This document shows, in pieces, positions 1-7,101 of a DNA stretch of 22,210 bases (within the stretch, counting starts at the first letter, position 1; every line of letters begins with the position of its first letter). Source of the DNA: a virus; IMG/VR virus record IMGVR_UViG_3300017763_000228, positions 1 to 22,210 of that record. The stretch is one strand, 5' to 3'. Position numbers and translations under genes: made by a program. The notes beneath the pieces were generated by a model. It was not told the origin of the DNA. It made no database searches and saw only the letters and a list, made by a program, of their open reading frames with translations.

Positions 1-60
1 ATTACTTTACAATTTATCGCAACCAGAACTGGTGTCAGTTTTGATGAAGTTGCAGGTTAA
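1..60 (+). CDS. gp18: Tail sheath protein gp18, C-terminal end only
   Basis: The window opens inside a reading frame that ends with TAA at 58-60. The last 19 residues include FIATRTGVSFDEVAG, the kind of C-terminus I know from tail sheath proteins (gp18) of marine T4-like phages. gp18 polymerises around the tail tube and contracts during infection. The gene directly precedes the tail tube gene, as in T4, which supports the call. Only the extreme C-terminus is visible, so nothing can be said about the rest. Confidence 0.75.
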   Translation: MTLQFIATRTGVSFDEVAG

Positions 61-74
61 GGGGAGAATAAAAA

Positions 75-602
75 ATGGCAAACATTAATGACTTCAAAGC
101 TAAACTTGCAGGCGGTGGCGCTAGAGCCAATCAGTTTAAGGTTACAATGCCTTTTCCTGGTTACGCACAAGTTGGTGGCGAAATAGAAGACCTTGCTTTT
201 TTATGCAGAGCTACATCATTACCAGGTATGACTGTACCTAGTTTTAATGTTCCTTTTAGAGGAAGAGCTGTTAAAATTGCAGGTGATAGAACAATCGAAG
301 ACTGGAACATTACTGTACTAAACGATACAAACTTCAAAATCAGAAATGCTTTTGAAAGATGGTCGAATGGTATCAATAACATGACAGATAACGAAGGCTT
401 AACTAATCCAGCGGATTATCAAGTTGACGCATTTGTTGACCAGTTAGATAGAAACGGTGCAACTATTAAGTCATACACTTTAAGAGGTGTATTTCCTACT
501 ACAATTGCTCCGATTGAGTTGACATATGACGAAGCGACGGCTATTGAAGAATTTGCCGTTACCTTTGCGTATCAATACTTTGAAACAAATACGACTACCT
601 AG
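75..602 (+). CDS. gp19: Tail tube protein gp19
   Basis: This 175-residue protein is the subunit of the inner tail tube through which phage DNA passes; T4 gp19 is about 163 residues. Seen in the sequence are the early CRATSLPGMTVPSF segment, a central FRGRAVKIAGDRTIEDWNI region and a C-terminal EFAVTFAYQYFE strand, all typical of the T4 gp19 family. The start at 75 has a good ribosome site, AAGGGGAG, just upstream. It sits 14 nt after the sheath gene and before the portal, the standard T4-like order. A second tail-tube-like gene lies at 6712. No separate late promoter is visible in the short gap, so it is probably co-transcribed with the sheath gene. Confidence 0.93.
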   Translation: MANINDFKAKLAGGGARANQFKVTMPFPGYAQVGGEIEDLAFLCRATSLPGMTVPSFNVPFRGRAVKIAGDRTIEDWNITVLNDTNFKIRNAFERWSNGINNMTDNEGLTNPADYQVDAFVDQLDRNGATIKSYTLRGVFPTTIAPIELTYDEATAIEEFAVTFAYQYFETNTTT

Positions 603-609
603 TTAGTTG

Positions 610-617
610 TATAAATA
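610..617 (+). promoter_or_regulatory. T4-type late promoter upstream of gp20
   Basis: An exact TATAAATA box lies in the 40-nt gap before the portal gene. T4-like late promoters consist of this single box, read by the gp55 sigma factor, with transcription starting about 6 nt downstream. That would give a start near 623 and a leader of about 20 nt that keeps the AGAGGTAA ribosome site of gp20. A gp55 gene is present at 10488, so the matching factor is encoded nearby. Confidence 0.85.
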
Positions 618-642
618 TAATAAAAGTAGAGGTAATTAAATT

Positions 643-2151
643 ATGGCTGATTTATTTGGATTTTCTATTACACGGAAAAAGCAACAAGCGGATCCAAAAC
701 AAGGCTTTACACAACCACAGGCGGATGATGGTACACAAACTATCGCCGCCGGTGGTTACTTTGGTCAGTATCTTGATATGGAAGGTACTGCTAAGAACGA
801 AGCAGATTTAATTCGTAGATACAGAGAAATCTCACTCCATCCAGAGTGTGATATGGCAATCGAAGATATTATCAACGAAGCCGTTGTAGCTAACGAAATT
901 AAAGAAGCAGTAAAGTTGAATTTGGACAACCTGCCTTATGGCAAAGATGTAAGAAGAAAAATAGAAAACGAGTTTAGTGAAGTATTAAGGTTATTAAACT
1001 TTGGTACAAAAGGTCACGATATCTTTAGAAGATGGTATGTTGACGGAAGAGTTTACTATCATAAAGTAATTGATAGAGAACAGACGGCAAGAGGTATTAC
1101 CGAATTAAGATACATTGACCCACGAAAAATTAAGAAGATTAGAGAAGTAAGAAAGAAACGACCAGATGTTTCTACTCCTCATGGTCTAACAGTTGTAGAT
1201 GAGTTTGAAGAATACTTCATGTACAATGAAAAAGGTGTCACTAATACGACATCTGGTGGTATTAAGATTGCCGTTGACGCAATCGCATTTGTACCATCAG
1301 GATTAATTGACCAAAATAAGAACCAAGTATTATCTTATTTACATAAGGCAATTAAACCAACCAATCAATTAAGAATGATTGAGGACTCGGCAGTTATTTA
1401 CAGAATTGCTAGAGCACCTGAAAGAAGAATATTTAAGATTGATGTAGGTAATTTACCAAAAGTTAAAGCTGAACAATATCTACGAGATGTTATGGCAAGG
1501 TATAGAAATAAACTTGTCTATGACGCTAATACAGGTGAAATCAGAGACGACAGAAACTATATGTCTATGTTAGAAGATTTCTGGTTACCAAGTAGAGAGG
1601 GTGGTAGAGGTACAGATATATCTACACTACCAGGCGGACAAAACTTAGGTGAGATTGCAGACATTGAATACTTTAGAGCAAAACTTTATAGAAGTTTAAA
1701 TGTACCAGTAAGTAGATTAGAAGGAAGTCAAGGTTTTAATCTTGGTCGTTCTACTGAAATTACAAGAGATGAACTTAAATTTACAAAGTTTGTTCAAAGA
1801 TTAAGAAAGAAATTTACAGAATTATTTAACGACATACTAAAAACTCAATTGGTATTGAAGAAAATTATTGCTGAGGAAGATTGGCATAATGTCAAAGAAA
1901 ACCTTAACTATGATTTTTTACAAGATGGTCACTTTGCAGAATTAAAAGATAGTGAATTATTATTGGAAAGATTGAGATTGGCAAATGAAATGCGTGATTA
2001 TGTTGGTAAATATTTTTCTGTGGAATATGTACGAAAAAATGTACTAAAACAAAACGAGAGAGAAATAGAAGACATTGACAATCAAATTAAAAAAGAGATT
2101 GATGATGGTATTATTTCTGCTCCAACAGACGACTTAAATAATAAAATCTAG
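643..2151 (+). CDS. gp20: Portal vertex protein gp20
   Basis: This 502-residue protein is the head portal, the dodecameric ring that nucleates prohead assembly and through which terminase packages DNA; T4 gp20 is 524 residues. Diagnostic stretches are the N-terminal LIRRYREISLHPECDMAIEDIINEAVV region, LRYIDPRKIKKIREV, the central IYRIARAPERRIFKIDVGNLPK block, and the SMLEDFWLPSREGGRGTDISTLPGG block with SRLEGSQGFNLGRSTEITRDE after it. These are among the most conserved segments of T4-like portals and are used as an environmental marker. It has its own late promoter and ends 9 nt before the next gene, with an AGGAGG-like site between them. Confidence 0.97.
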   Translation: MADLFGFSITRKKQQADPKQGFTQPQADDGTQTIAAGGYFGQYLDMEGTAKNEADLIRRYREISLHPECDMAIEDIINEAVVANEIKEAVKLNLDNLPYGKDVRRKIENEFSEVLRLLNFGTKGHDIFRRWYVDGRVYYHKVIDREQTARGITELRYIDPRKIKKIREVRKKRPDVSTPHGLTVVDEFEEYFMYNEKGVTNTTSGGIKIAVDAIAFVPSGLIDQNKNQVLSYLHKAIKPTNQLRMIEDSAVIYRIARAPERRIFKIDVGNLPKVKAEQYLRDVMARYRNKLVYDANTGEIRDDRNYMSMLEDFWLPSREGGRGTDISTLPGGQNLGEIADIEYFRAKLYRSLNVPVSRLEGSQGFNLGRSTEITRDELKFTKFVQRLRKKFTELFNDILKTQLVLKKIIAEEDWHNVKENLNYDFLQDGHFAELKDSELLLERLRLANEMRDYVGKYFSVEYVRKNVLKQNEREIEDIDNQIKKEIDDGIISAPTDDLNNKI

Positions 2152-2160
2152 GAGGATTAG

Positions 2161-2454
2161 ATGAGTGACGGTACTAATAAATTTATTGACGCTTTAGCAA
2201 CTGGAGACAATGTTGCTGCTGGCGAGGCATTTAAGGACGCTTTAAGAAGTAAAGTGGCTGACAGTCTTGACGCTAAAAGACAAGAGATGGCAGGACACAT
2301 TTTCAATCAAAACCCGGAAGTAAATAATGGTGCAACTGAATTTTCAGACGCTAAACCAAATGTTGCTGACCCGGCAGATGAGACAAGTAAGATGATTGAT
2401 ACTGACGGACACGAAATAGAGTTTACACCTAATGAGCCAAGTCAAGACCAATAA
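2161..2454 (+). CDS. gp67: Prohead core protein, gp67-like
   Basis: This 97-residue acidic protein lies directly after the portal gene, where T4 has gene 67, a small prohead core (scaffold) protein. Its N-terminal part, with IDALATGDNVAAGEAFKDAL followed by RSKVADSLDAKRQEMA, has the same pattern as T4 gp67, a short helix followed by the start of a second helix. The C-terminal half is rich in Asp, Glu, Asn and Pro and looks disordered, like the acidic tail of gp67. A strong ribosome site (GGAGG at 2151-2155) precedes the ATG. The assignment rests on position, size and weak similarity. Confidence 0.72.
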   Translation: MSDGTNKFIDALATGDNVAAGEAFKDALRSKVADSLDAKRQEMAGHIFNQNPEVNNGATEFSDAKPNVADPADETSKMIDTDGHEIEFTPNEPSQDQ

Positions 2455-2662
2455 TTATCTATCTAAAGGTATCGACACAGATACCTTTAGAGGGTTACCA
2501 CCTTTACATAAAGAGGTGGTAAAGGACTTCTTCAAGACAGTTGAAGAAGAGAGTGGTGGTATTATTGATAGAGTTGAAGGAGCTATTGAGTTAGTTTCTG
2601 ATAAACACAATGTCAATACAAGTATATTATATAATTACATAGAAAACGAGGTAGGAGCATAA
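2432..2662 (+). CDS. Small head-module protein in the gp68 position
   Basis: This 76-residue protein starts inside the end of the gp67-like gene, overlapping it by 23 nt in another frame. The ATG at 2432 has no clear ribosome site of its own, so translation is probably coupled to the upstream gene. The sequence looks mostly helical (LHKEVVKDFFKTVEE, IDRVEGAIELVSDKH, ILYNYIENEV) with no catalytic motif. Between gp67 and gp21 T4 carries gene 68, another prohead core protein, but that is about 141 residues and I see no convincing similarity. A role in prohead assembly is a positional inference; similar short ORFs occur in this slot in marine T4-like phages. Confidence 0.65.
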   Translation: MSQVKTNNYLSKGIDTDTFRGLPPLHKEVVKDFFKTVEEESGGIIDRVEGAIELVSDKHNVNTSILYNYIENEVGA

Positions 2663-2664
2663 AC

Positions 2665-2901
2665 ATGGCATGGGTCACAGTACCAAATTCTAATAGTATA
2701 TGGCAATATGAAAATACTGCTACGGCAGCCAATACATATGCAGACGCCCCAGGTACATATTCAGGTGGTATTAGAACTTATACTACTCCTGGAACAGGAC
2801 AAGTAAATAAAGTTTATGCAAGAACTAGAAAGACCGGCGAAACTATTGAGCGTGGTGAACTTTCTAAAGATTTTCTTGACGCAACACACATAGGATTTTA
2901 A
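2665..2901 (+). CDS. Conserved small probable virion protein
   Basis: This 78-residue protein begins MAWVTVPNSNSIWQYENT and continues with Thr/Ala/Gly-rich sequence (TYADAPGTYSGGIRTYTTPG) before a short charged C-terminus. The same type of small protein occurs near gp20/gp21 in marine T4-like myoviruses, to my recollection, without known function. It has no membrane segment or catalytic motif, and its small beta-prone composition suggests a virion or decoration protein. It begins 2 nt after the preceding gene (GTAGGAGC ribosome site) and its TAA abuts the next ATG, so it belongs to one late transcription unit. Function is inference. Confidence 0.75.
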   Translation: MAWVTVPNSNSIWQYENTATAANTYADAPGTYSGGIRTYTTPGTGQVNKVYARTRKTGETIERGELSKDFLDATHIGF

Positions 2902-3297
2902 ATGGCTGATTTAATTACAACACAAACAATAGCAGATACATCTGGTGTTAAGTATGTTACCAAGATGACAAATTTTTCAGACGGCACAGGCGAGAGTTTA
3001 GTCACAAAGGTAGACGCAAGTACAACTACATTTATGAGTGAAGATGGTGAGAGAAAAATCAGTAAGATATGGTATTCAATTAACACTACCAATCAAAAGA
3101 GTGCGGTAGAGTTATTGTGGGCAGGAACTGGAGAGAACCAAACAGCAGTAATATTAAGTGGGAACGGCTATTGGGACTTTAGAGAAGCAGGTGATGAAGT
3201 AAAAAACAATGCTACTAGTGCGACTGGAGATTTACTCTTATCGACTAGGAACTTTGCTAACGGAGACAATTATACGATTATTGTAGAGTTTAGGTAA
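2902..3297 (+). CDS. Conserved probable virion structural protein
   Basis: This 131-residue protein starts immediately after the stop codon of the upstream gene. It is rich in Thr, Ser, Asn and alternating hydrophobic residues (SGVKYVTKMTNF, KISKIWYSINTTNQ, SAVELLWAG, NYTIIVEFR), a pattern expected of a beta-sandwich. No enzyme motif, signal peptide or membrane segment is visible. Placement between prohead core and protease genes, and tight coupling to the 78-residue neighbour, suggest the two are a functional pair in the virion, perhaps capsid decoration or fibre-like proteins. I recall similar unnamed proteins in marine T4-like phages, but the function is unknown. Confidence 0.72.
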   Translation: MADLITTQTIADTSGVKYVTKMTNFSDGTGESLVTKVDASTTTFMSEDGERKISKIWYSINTTNQKSAVELLWAGTGENQTAVILSGNGYWDFREAGDEVKNNATSATGDLLLSTRNFANGDNYTIIVEFR

Positions 3298-3304
3298 TAA
3301 ACCT

Positions 3305-3312
3305 TATAAATA
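3305..3312 (+). promoter_or_regulatory. T4-type late promoter upstream of gp21
   Basis: An exact TATAAATA box in the 35-nt gap before the protease gene. The predicted start near 3318 leaves a leader of only about 15 nt that still carries the GAGAGAG ribosome site. It allows gp21 to be expressed independently of the portal transcript. Confidence 0.83.
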
Positions 3313-3332
3313 GTACAATAGAGAGAGCAATA

Positions 3333-3977
3333 ATGAAGTTAATATCAGAAGAAATATTAGACGCCGAAACTCTTACAGAAGAGAAAAACGGTAAGAAAGA
3401 ACACAAAATTAAGGGTGTATTCCTACAATCGGAATTAAAAAACCGTAATGGTCGAGTGTACCCTAAAGCGATTTTAGAGAGAGAAGTAAATCGTTATAAC
3501 AGAGAATTTATCAATAAGAGTAGAGCATTTGGTGAGTTAGGACATCCTGACGGACCAACTGTAAATCTTGAAAGAGTTTCACATATGATTACGAAACTCT
3601 ATCCAGATGGTAATAATTTTATTGGTGAAGCAAAAATTATGGATACTCCTTACGGTAAGATTGTAAAAAGTCTTATAGATGAGGGCGCTCAATTGGGCGT
3701 TTCAAGTCGAGGTATGGGTTCCGTAATACAAAAGTCCACTGGAAACTATGTAAAGGACGATTTTTACCTAGCAACAGCGGCCGACATTGTGGCGGACCCT
3801 AGTGCTCCAGACGCTTTCGTAGAAGGCATTATGGAGAGTAAAGAGTGGGTTTGGGACAATGGCGTATTAGTAGAAAAGGATATTGAAGCATGGAAGAGAG
3901 AGATTGAGACTGCCAAAAGAGGGGCAATCGCAGAGGCTAAGGCGTCTGTGTTTAAAAAGTTTCTTCAAAATCTTTAA
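3333..3977 (+). CDS. gp21: Prohead core protease gp21
   Basis: This 214-residue protein matches T4 gp21 (212 residues), the serine protease inside the prohead that cleaves the scaffold and trims the capsid protein before DNA packaging. Conserved blocks visible are LKNRNGRVYPKAILEREV near residues 35-52, AFGELGHPDGPTVNLERVSHMI with candidate catalytic His71 and His84, and GVSSRGMGS with candidate nucleophiles Ser124 or Ser125. ATAADIVADPSAPDAFV (about 148-163) supplies conserved Asp residues. These are hallmarks of the herpesvirus-like prohead protease fold. It stands between small head proteins and its scaffold substrate gp22, and has its own late promoter. Confidence 0.95.
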   Translation: MKLISEEILDAETLTEEKNGKKEHKIKGVFLQSELKNRNGRVYPKAILEREVNRYNREFINKSRAFGELGHPDGPTVNLERVSHMITKLYPDGNNFIGEAKIMDTPYGKIVKSLIDEGAQLGVSSRGMGSVIQKSTGNYVKDDFYLATAADIVADPSAPDAFVEGIMESKEWVWDNGVLVEKDIEAWKREIETAKRGAIAEAKASVFKKFLQNL

Positions 3978-3980
3978 TGT

Positions 3981-3988
3981 TATAAATA
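3981..3988 (+). promoter_or_regulatory. T4-type late promoter upstream of gp22
   Basis: An exact TATAAATA box 58 nt before the scaffold start. Predicted transcription starts near 3994, leaving a leader of about 50 nt. No separate box is seen before gp23, so this promoter probably drives gp22 and gp23 together, ending at the terminator at 6648-6681. Confidence 0.85.
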
Positions 3989-4045
3989 TCTATTGAAAAA
4001 CAAAAATAAAACATATGTTTTTAATTTTAAAAGGGAGAATTCTCA

Positions 4046-5251
4046 ATGGCCGATACAGAAACAAAAATTGAGGCGTTAGAACAAGAAGCGGTAGCTGAGG
4101 CAAATGCTCAAGCGGACGCTCCCAAGAAGAATGCTGTAGCGGCTGAAACTTCTCACATTGCTAAAATGAACAATGCTGAAGATTTAGGTCCAGCGGTAGT
4201 TAAACCTACTGACAGTAATCCTGACGCAACTAAAAAATCAAAGAAAGTTTCTGACGAAATTAGTGCAACGGCTGATAAGGGCGGTTCACCAGACACAGCA
4301 GGTAATCCAGATACGGATGCCGGTGTGACTAAGGTGGCTCATCCAGGTCAAAGTGCTAAAGTCGAAGAAACTAGCTCAGAGGATAAAGACGCTGTAAACG
4401 AAGGCGAAATGCCAGCTGGATTGAAAAAATATCTTGACAAAAAAGATGACAAGAAATCTGCTGACGAAGACAAGAAAGAAGACGAAAAGGAAGGATACAA
4501 AATGAAGAAAGAAACTTTAGATGTATCTGACCATGTTGAAGCTCTTGTTGCCGGCGAAGCTGATTTATCGGAAGAGTTTAAAACAAAAGCTGCAACTGTT
4601 TTTGAAGCTGCTTTGAAATCAAAAATCAAAGAAATTGCTGAAGAAATGGAAACAGACTATAACACTAAATTTGAAGACGAGAGCGCTAAAGTTAAAGCCG
4701 AACTAGTTGAAAAAGTGGATTCATACTTGAACTATGTAGTTGAAGAGTGGATGAAAGACAACGAAGTTGCTTTAGAAAGAGGAATCAAAGGCGAGATTGC
4801 TGAAGATTTCATCTCTGGTCTAAAAAAACTATTCGAAGACCACTACATTGATGTACCGGACGACAAGTACAATGTACTTGAAGACCAAGCTTCTAAAATT
4901 GAAGAATTAGAGAAGAAACTCAATGAAGAGGTAGAGAAGAATGTTAATTTGTCAAAAGACAATGGCGAACAAACTAGAAAATCTATTGTTGCTGAAACAG
5001 CAGATAGTTTGACAGATGTTCAAAAGGAAAAGTTTGCTAAGTTAACCGAAGAAATTGAGTATTCAAATGCTGAAGACTTTAAAACAAAGGTAGAAACTGT
5101 TAAGGAATCTTACTTTGCTGACAAGGCGAAAGCAGATGAACAATTAGATAATGTGGCGGCTGCAGGTGAGACTTCTAACGAAGACTTATCGAATGCTATG
5201 GCTGCTTACGCTGCCGCTATAAGCAAAACAAAAGATATTAAGATATCTTAG
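4046..5251 (+). CDS. gp22: Prohead scaffold protein gp22
   Basis: This 401-residue, highly charged protein is the main internal scaffold around which the capsid assembles; it is later digested by gp21. Residues from about 153 onward (LDVSDHVEALVAGEADLSEEFKTKAATVFEAA) match gp22 proteins of marine T4-like phages and are followed by long helical, coiled-coil-like sequence (about 285-325) and an Ala-rich end. The first 150 or so residues are an Ala/Asp/Glu/Lys-rich, low-complexity extension, making it much longer than T4 gp22 (269 residues). The start at 4046 follows an AAAAGGGAG ribosome site. A second in-frame ATG at 4502 with its own strong site could yield a 249-residue form of near T4 length. 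Confidence 0.9.
   Translation: MADTETKIEALEQEAVAEANAQADAPKKNAVAAETSHIAKMNNAEDLGPAVVKPTDSNPDATKKSKKVSDEISATADKGGSPDTAGNPDTDAGVTKVAHPGQSAKVEETSSEDKDAVNEGEMPAGLKKYLDKKDDKKSADEDKKEDEKEGYKMKKETLDVSDHVEALVAGEADLSEEFKTKAATVFEAALKSKIKEIAEEMETDYNTKFEDESAKVKAELVEKVDSYLNYVVEEWMKDNEVALERGIKGEIAEDFISGLKKLFEDHYIDVPDDKYNVLEDQASKIEELEKKLNEEVEKNVNLSKDNGEQTRKSIVAETADSLTDVQKEKFAKLTEEIEYSNAEDFKTKVETVKESYFADKAKADEQLDNVAAAGETSNEDLSNAMAAYAAAISKTKDIKIS
4488..4504 (+). promoter_or_regulatory. Possible internal translation start in gp22
   Basis: AAGGAAGGA lies 6 nt before an in-frame ATG (codon 153 of gp22), exactly where the low-complexity extension gives way to the conserved scaffold domain. The spacing and purine run are those of a strong ribosome site. 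The local sequence also codes for Lys/Glu/Gly, which produces such runs by chance, so this is only a candidate. Confidence 0.4.
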
Positions 5252-5278
5252 GTTTAAACAATAAAGGGAGAAAAAAAC

Positions 5279-6619
5279 ATGTATCTTTCAGAAACACATG
5301 AAAAAAAATGGCAGCCTGTACTGGAGCATCCAGATTTACCAGAAATCAAGGATTCTTACAGACGAGCCGTCACATCAGTTATCTTGGAAAACCAGGAAGC
5401 TGCTTTAAAAGAAGACGCTAGTTTTCTTAACGAAGCTGCTCCAACCAACTCAACTGGTTCTGGTGTTGCTAATTGGGATCCAATCCTAATTTCTTTAGTT
5501 AGAAGAGCAATGCCAAATCTTATTGCATACGATATCGCAGGTGTACAACCTATGACTGGTCCAACTGGACTTATCTTTGCAATGAGAAGTAGATATACTT
5601 CACAAACAGGCGCAGAAGCTATGTTTGACGAAGCAGACACAGACTTTTCAGGTCGAAACGCTGCTGGTTCAAGCACAGATGGTTTCTCTGCTACTGCTAA
5701 TTCAGGTACTAACCCAGCTGTCTTAAATGACGGTTCACCAGGAACTTATACAACTGGTGGAGCAATGACTACAGCTGCTGCTGAAGCATTGGGTGATGAT
5801 AGCGGAAACCAATTTGCTGAAATGGCATTCTCAATCGAGAAATCGACTGTGACTGCTAAATCAAGAGCTCTTAAAGCTGAGTACACAATGGAACTCGCTC
5901 AAGACCTTAAAGCAATCCATGGTTTGGACGCTGAAACTGAACTTGCAAATATCTTATCTGCTGAAATCCTTGCGGAAATCAACAGAGAAGTTGTAAGAAC
6001 AATCTACACAAACGCTGAAAAAGGCGCACAAACTGGTAATGTCACAACTGCTGGTATCTTTGATTTAGATACTGATTCCAACGGTCGTTGGTCGGTTGAG
6101 AGATTTAAAGGTTTGATGTTCCAAGTAGAGAGAGACGCTAACAGAATTGCACAAAGAACAAGAAGAGGAAAAGGTAACATTATTATCTGTTCTTCAGATG
6201 TTGCTAGTGCGCTTCAAATGGCTGGTGTTCTTGACTACACTCCGGCGTTAAACAATAATCTTAATGTTGATGACACAGGCAATACTTTCGCAGGTGTTCT
6301 TAACGGCAGATACAAAGTATACATTGACCCGTATAGTGCAAACAGCTCAGCTAAACAATACTACATTGTTGGTTACAAAGGTACTTCACCTTATGACGCT
6401 GGTATGTTCTATTGCCCATATGTTCCACTACAAATGGTGAGAGCAGTTGGTCAAGATACTTTCCAACCAAAAATTGGTTTCAAGACTAGATATGGTCTTG
6501 TTGCTAACCCATTTGCTGAAACTGGTGCCGCTTCAGGCGCAGTCACTCCAGTAAACGGTGCTGGTTCTGCTAATGCTAACAGATACTACCAAAGAGTGCA
6601 AATCGCAAACTTAATGTAA
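5279..6619 (+). CDS. gp23: Major capsid protein gp23
   Basis: This 446-residue protein forms the hexamers of the capsid shell; T4 gp23 is 521 residues and marine relatives are shorter. Recognised blocks are the N-terminal KKWQPVLEHPDLPEI, ISLVRRAMPNLIAYDIAGVQPMTGPTGLIFAMRS, ALKAEYTMELAQDLKAIHGLDAETELANILS, ILAEINREVVRTI, and the C-terminal KIGFKTRYGLVANPFA. A probable gp21 cleavage site, LNE/A after Glu52, fits the (L/I)xE rule of T4 proheads and would release a 52-residue propeptide. The start has a good AAGGGAG site in a 27-nt gap after gp22, and a strong terminator follows. T4-like gp23 is a standard diversity marker. Confidence 0.97.
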   Translation: MYLSETHEKKWQPVLEHPDLPEIKDSYRRAVTSVILENQEAALKEDASFLNEAAPTNSTGSGVANWDPILISLVRRAMPNLIAYDIAGVQPMTGPTGLIFAMRSRYTSQTGAEAMFDEADTDFSGRNAAGSSTDGFSATANSGTNPAVLNDGSPGTYTTGGAMTTAAAEALGDDSGNQFAEMAFSIEKSTVTAKSRALKAEYTMELAQDLKAIHGLDAETELANILSAEILAEINREVVRTIYTNAEKGAQTGNVTTAGIFDLDTDSNGRWSVERFKGLMFQVERDANRIAQRTRRGKGNIIICSSDVASALQMAGVLDYTPALNNNLNVDDTGNTFAGVLNGRYKVYIDPYSANSSAKQYYIVGYKGTSPYDAGMFYCPYVPLQMVRAVGQDTFQPKIGFKTRYGLVANPFAETGAASGAVTPVNGAGSANANRYYQRVQIANLM

Positions 6620-6626
6620 TATCAGT

Positions 6627-6641
6627 TTGGTATTATACCAA
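6627..6641 (+). repeat. Perfect 15-nt palindrome after gp23
   Basis: TTGGTAT-T-ATACCAA is a perfect inverted repeat 7 nt beyond the gp23 stop codon and just before the terminator hairpin. As RNA it could fold as a 5-bp stem with a 5-nt loop. It may protect the 3' end of the capsid mRNA or be a DNA-binding site; no function is shown. Confidence 0.5.
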
Positions 6642-6647
6642 CATTTG

Positions 6648-6681
6648 AAAAGGGCGGCCGTAAAAAGTCGCCCTTTTTTTT
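6648..6681 (+). terminator. Intrinsic terminator after gp23
   Basis: A perfect 9-bp stem, AAAAGGGCG paired with CGCCCTTTT, encloses a 12-nt loop and runs into an eight-T tract at 6674-6681. This is a textbook rho-independent terminator, ending the gp22-gp23 late transcript before the next gene. Confidence 0.93.
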
Positions 6682-6698
6682 GGCCTTCCTCCAGGATG

Positions 6699-6706
6699 GA
6701 TAAATA
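6699..6706 (+). promoter_or_regulatory. Late-promoter-like GATAAATA box
   Basis: GATAAATA differs from the exact late box at the first base only and lies directly after the gp23 terminator, before the second tail-tube-like gene. With T4 geometry the transcript would start at about 6712, the A of the start codon, so the mRNA would be leaderless. Position supports a real promoter; the geometry makes it uncertain. Confidence 0.5.
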
Positions 6707-6711
6707 ATAGT

Positions 6712-7101
6712 ATGAGTACAACAAACGCATACGACAGACAACCAACTAAAACAGATTACGCTGACCCTACCAAGTTTAAGTTTAGTATTCTTAAACTACC
6801 AAAGGTCGAGTATTTTTGCACGGCTGTAAATATACCAGGTATTGCAGTTGCAACAAAAGTACAACAGTCACCATTGGCAGACATACCTCTACCAGGTGAA
6901 AAGGTTAACTTTTCTGATTTAGAGATGACCTTTATGGTTGATGAGAATTTAGAAAACTATAAAGAAATTCATGGTTGGTTAATGGGTATTGGTTTCCCAA
7001 AAGATTACAACCAATCAAGAGAGGCCTTAGGAGCAGGAGCTGATAGATTTCCTACTTCTACTGGTGCAAATTTAACAAGTGACGGAGGCAAAACACCATA
7101 A
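6712..7101 (+). CDS. Tail-tube-like virion protein, N-terminal part (interrupted)
   Basis: The 129 residues encoded here (DRQPTKTDYADPTKFKFSILKLPKVEYF, then VNIPGIAV, then LEMTFMVDENLENYKEIHGWLMGIGFPKD) match a gp19-superfamily tail protein found after gp23 in marine T4-like phages. The family continues for another 75 or so residues, which here lie in the same frame after a TAA at 7099-7101. The start is fixed by the conserved N-terminus, although the best ribosome site (AGGATGG) is rather far upstream. Without readthrough the product lacks the C-terminal strands expected to close the tail-tube fold. It could be a nonsense mutation, a sequence error, or a read-through stop. Confidence 0.75.
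   Translation: MSTTNAYDRQPTKTDYADPTKFKFSILKLPKVEYFCTAVNIPGIAVATKVQQSPLADIPLPGEKVNFSDLEMTFMVDENLENYKEIHGWLMGIGFPKDYNQSREALGAGADRFPTSTGANLTSDGGKTP

Noticed and set aside
4008-4021. AAAACATATGTTTT palindrome in the gp22 leader
   Set aside because: A 14-nt AT-rich palindrome is expected by chance in a sequence of this composition and has no counterpart at the other late promoters.
4348-4629. Minus-strand open frame opposite gp22
   Set aside because: It is Ser/Phe-rich, as expected of the complement of Glu/Lys/Asp codons, has no ribosome site, and lies wholly within a well-supported gene. All other minus-strand open frames have the same shadow character.
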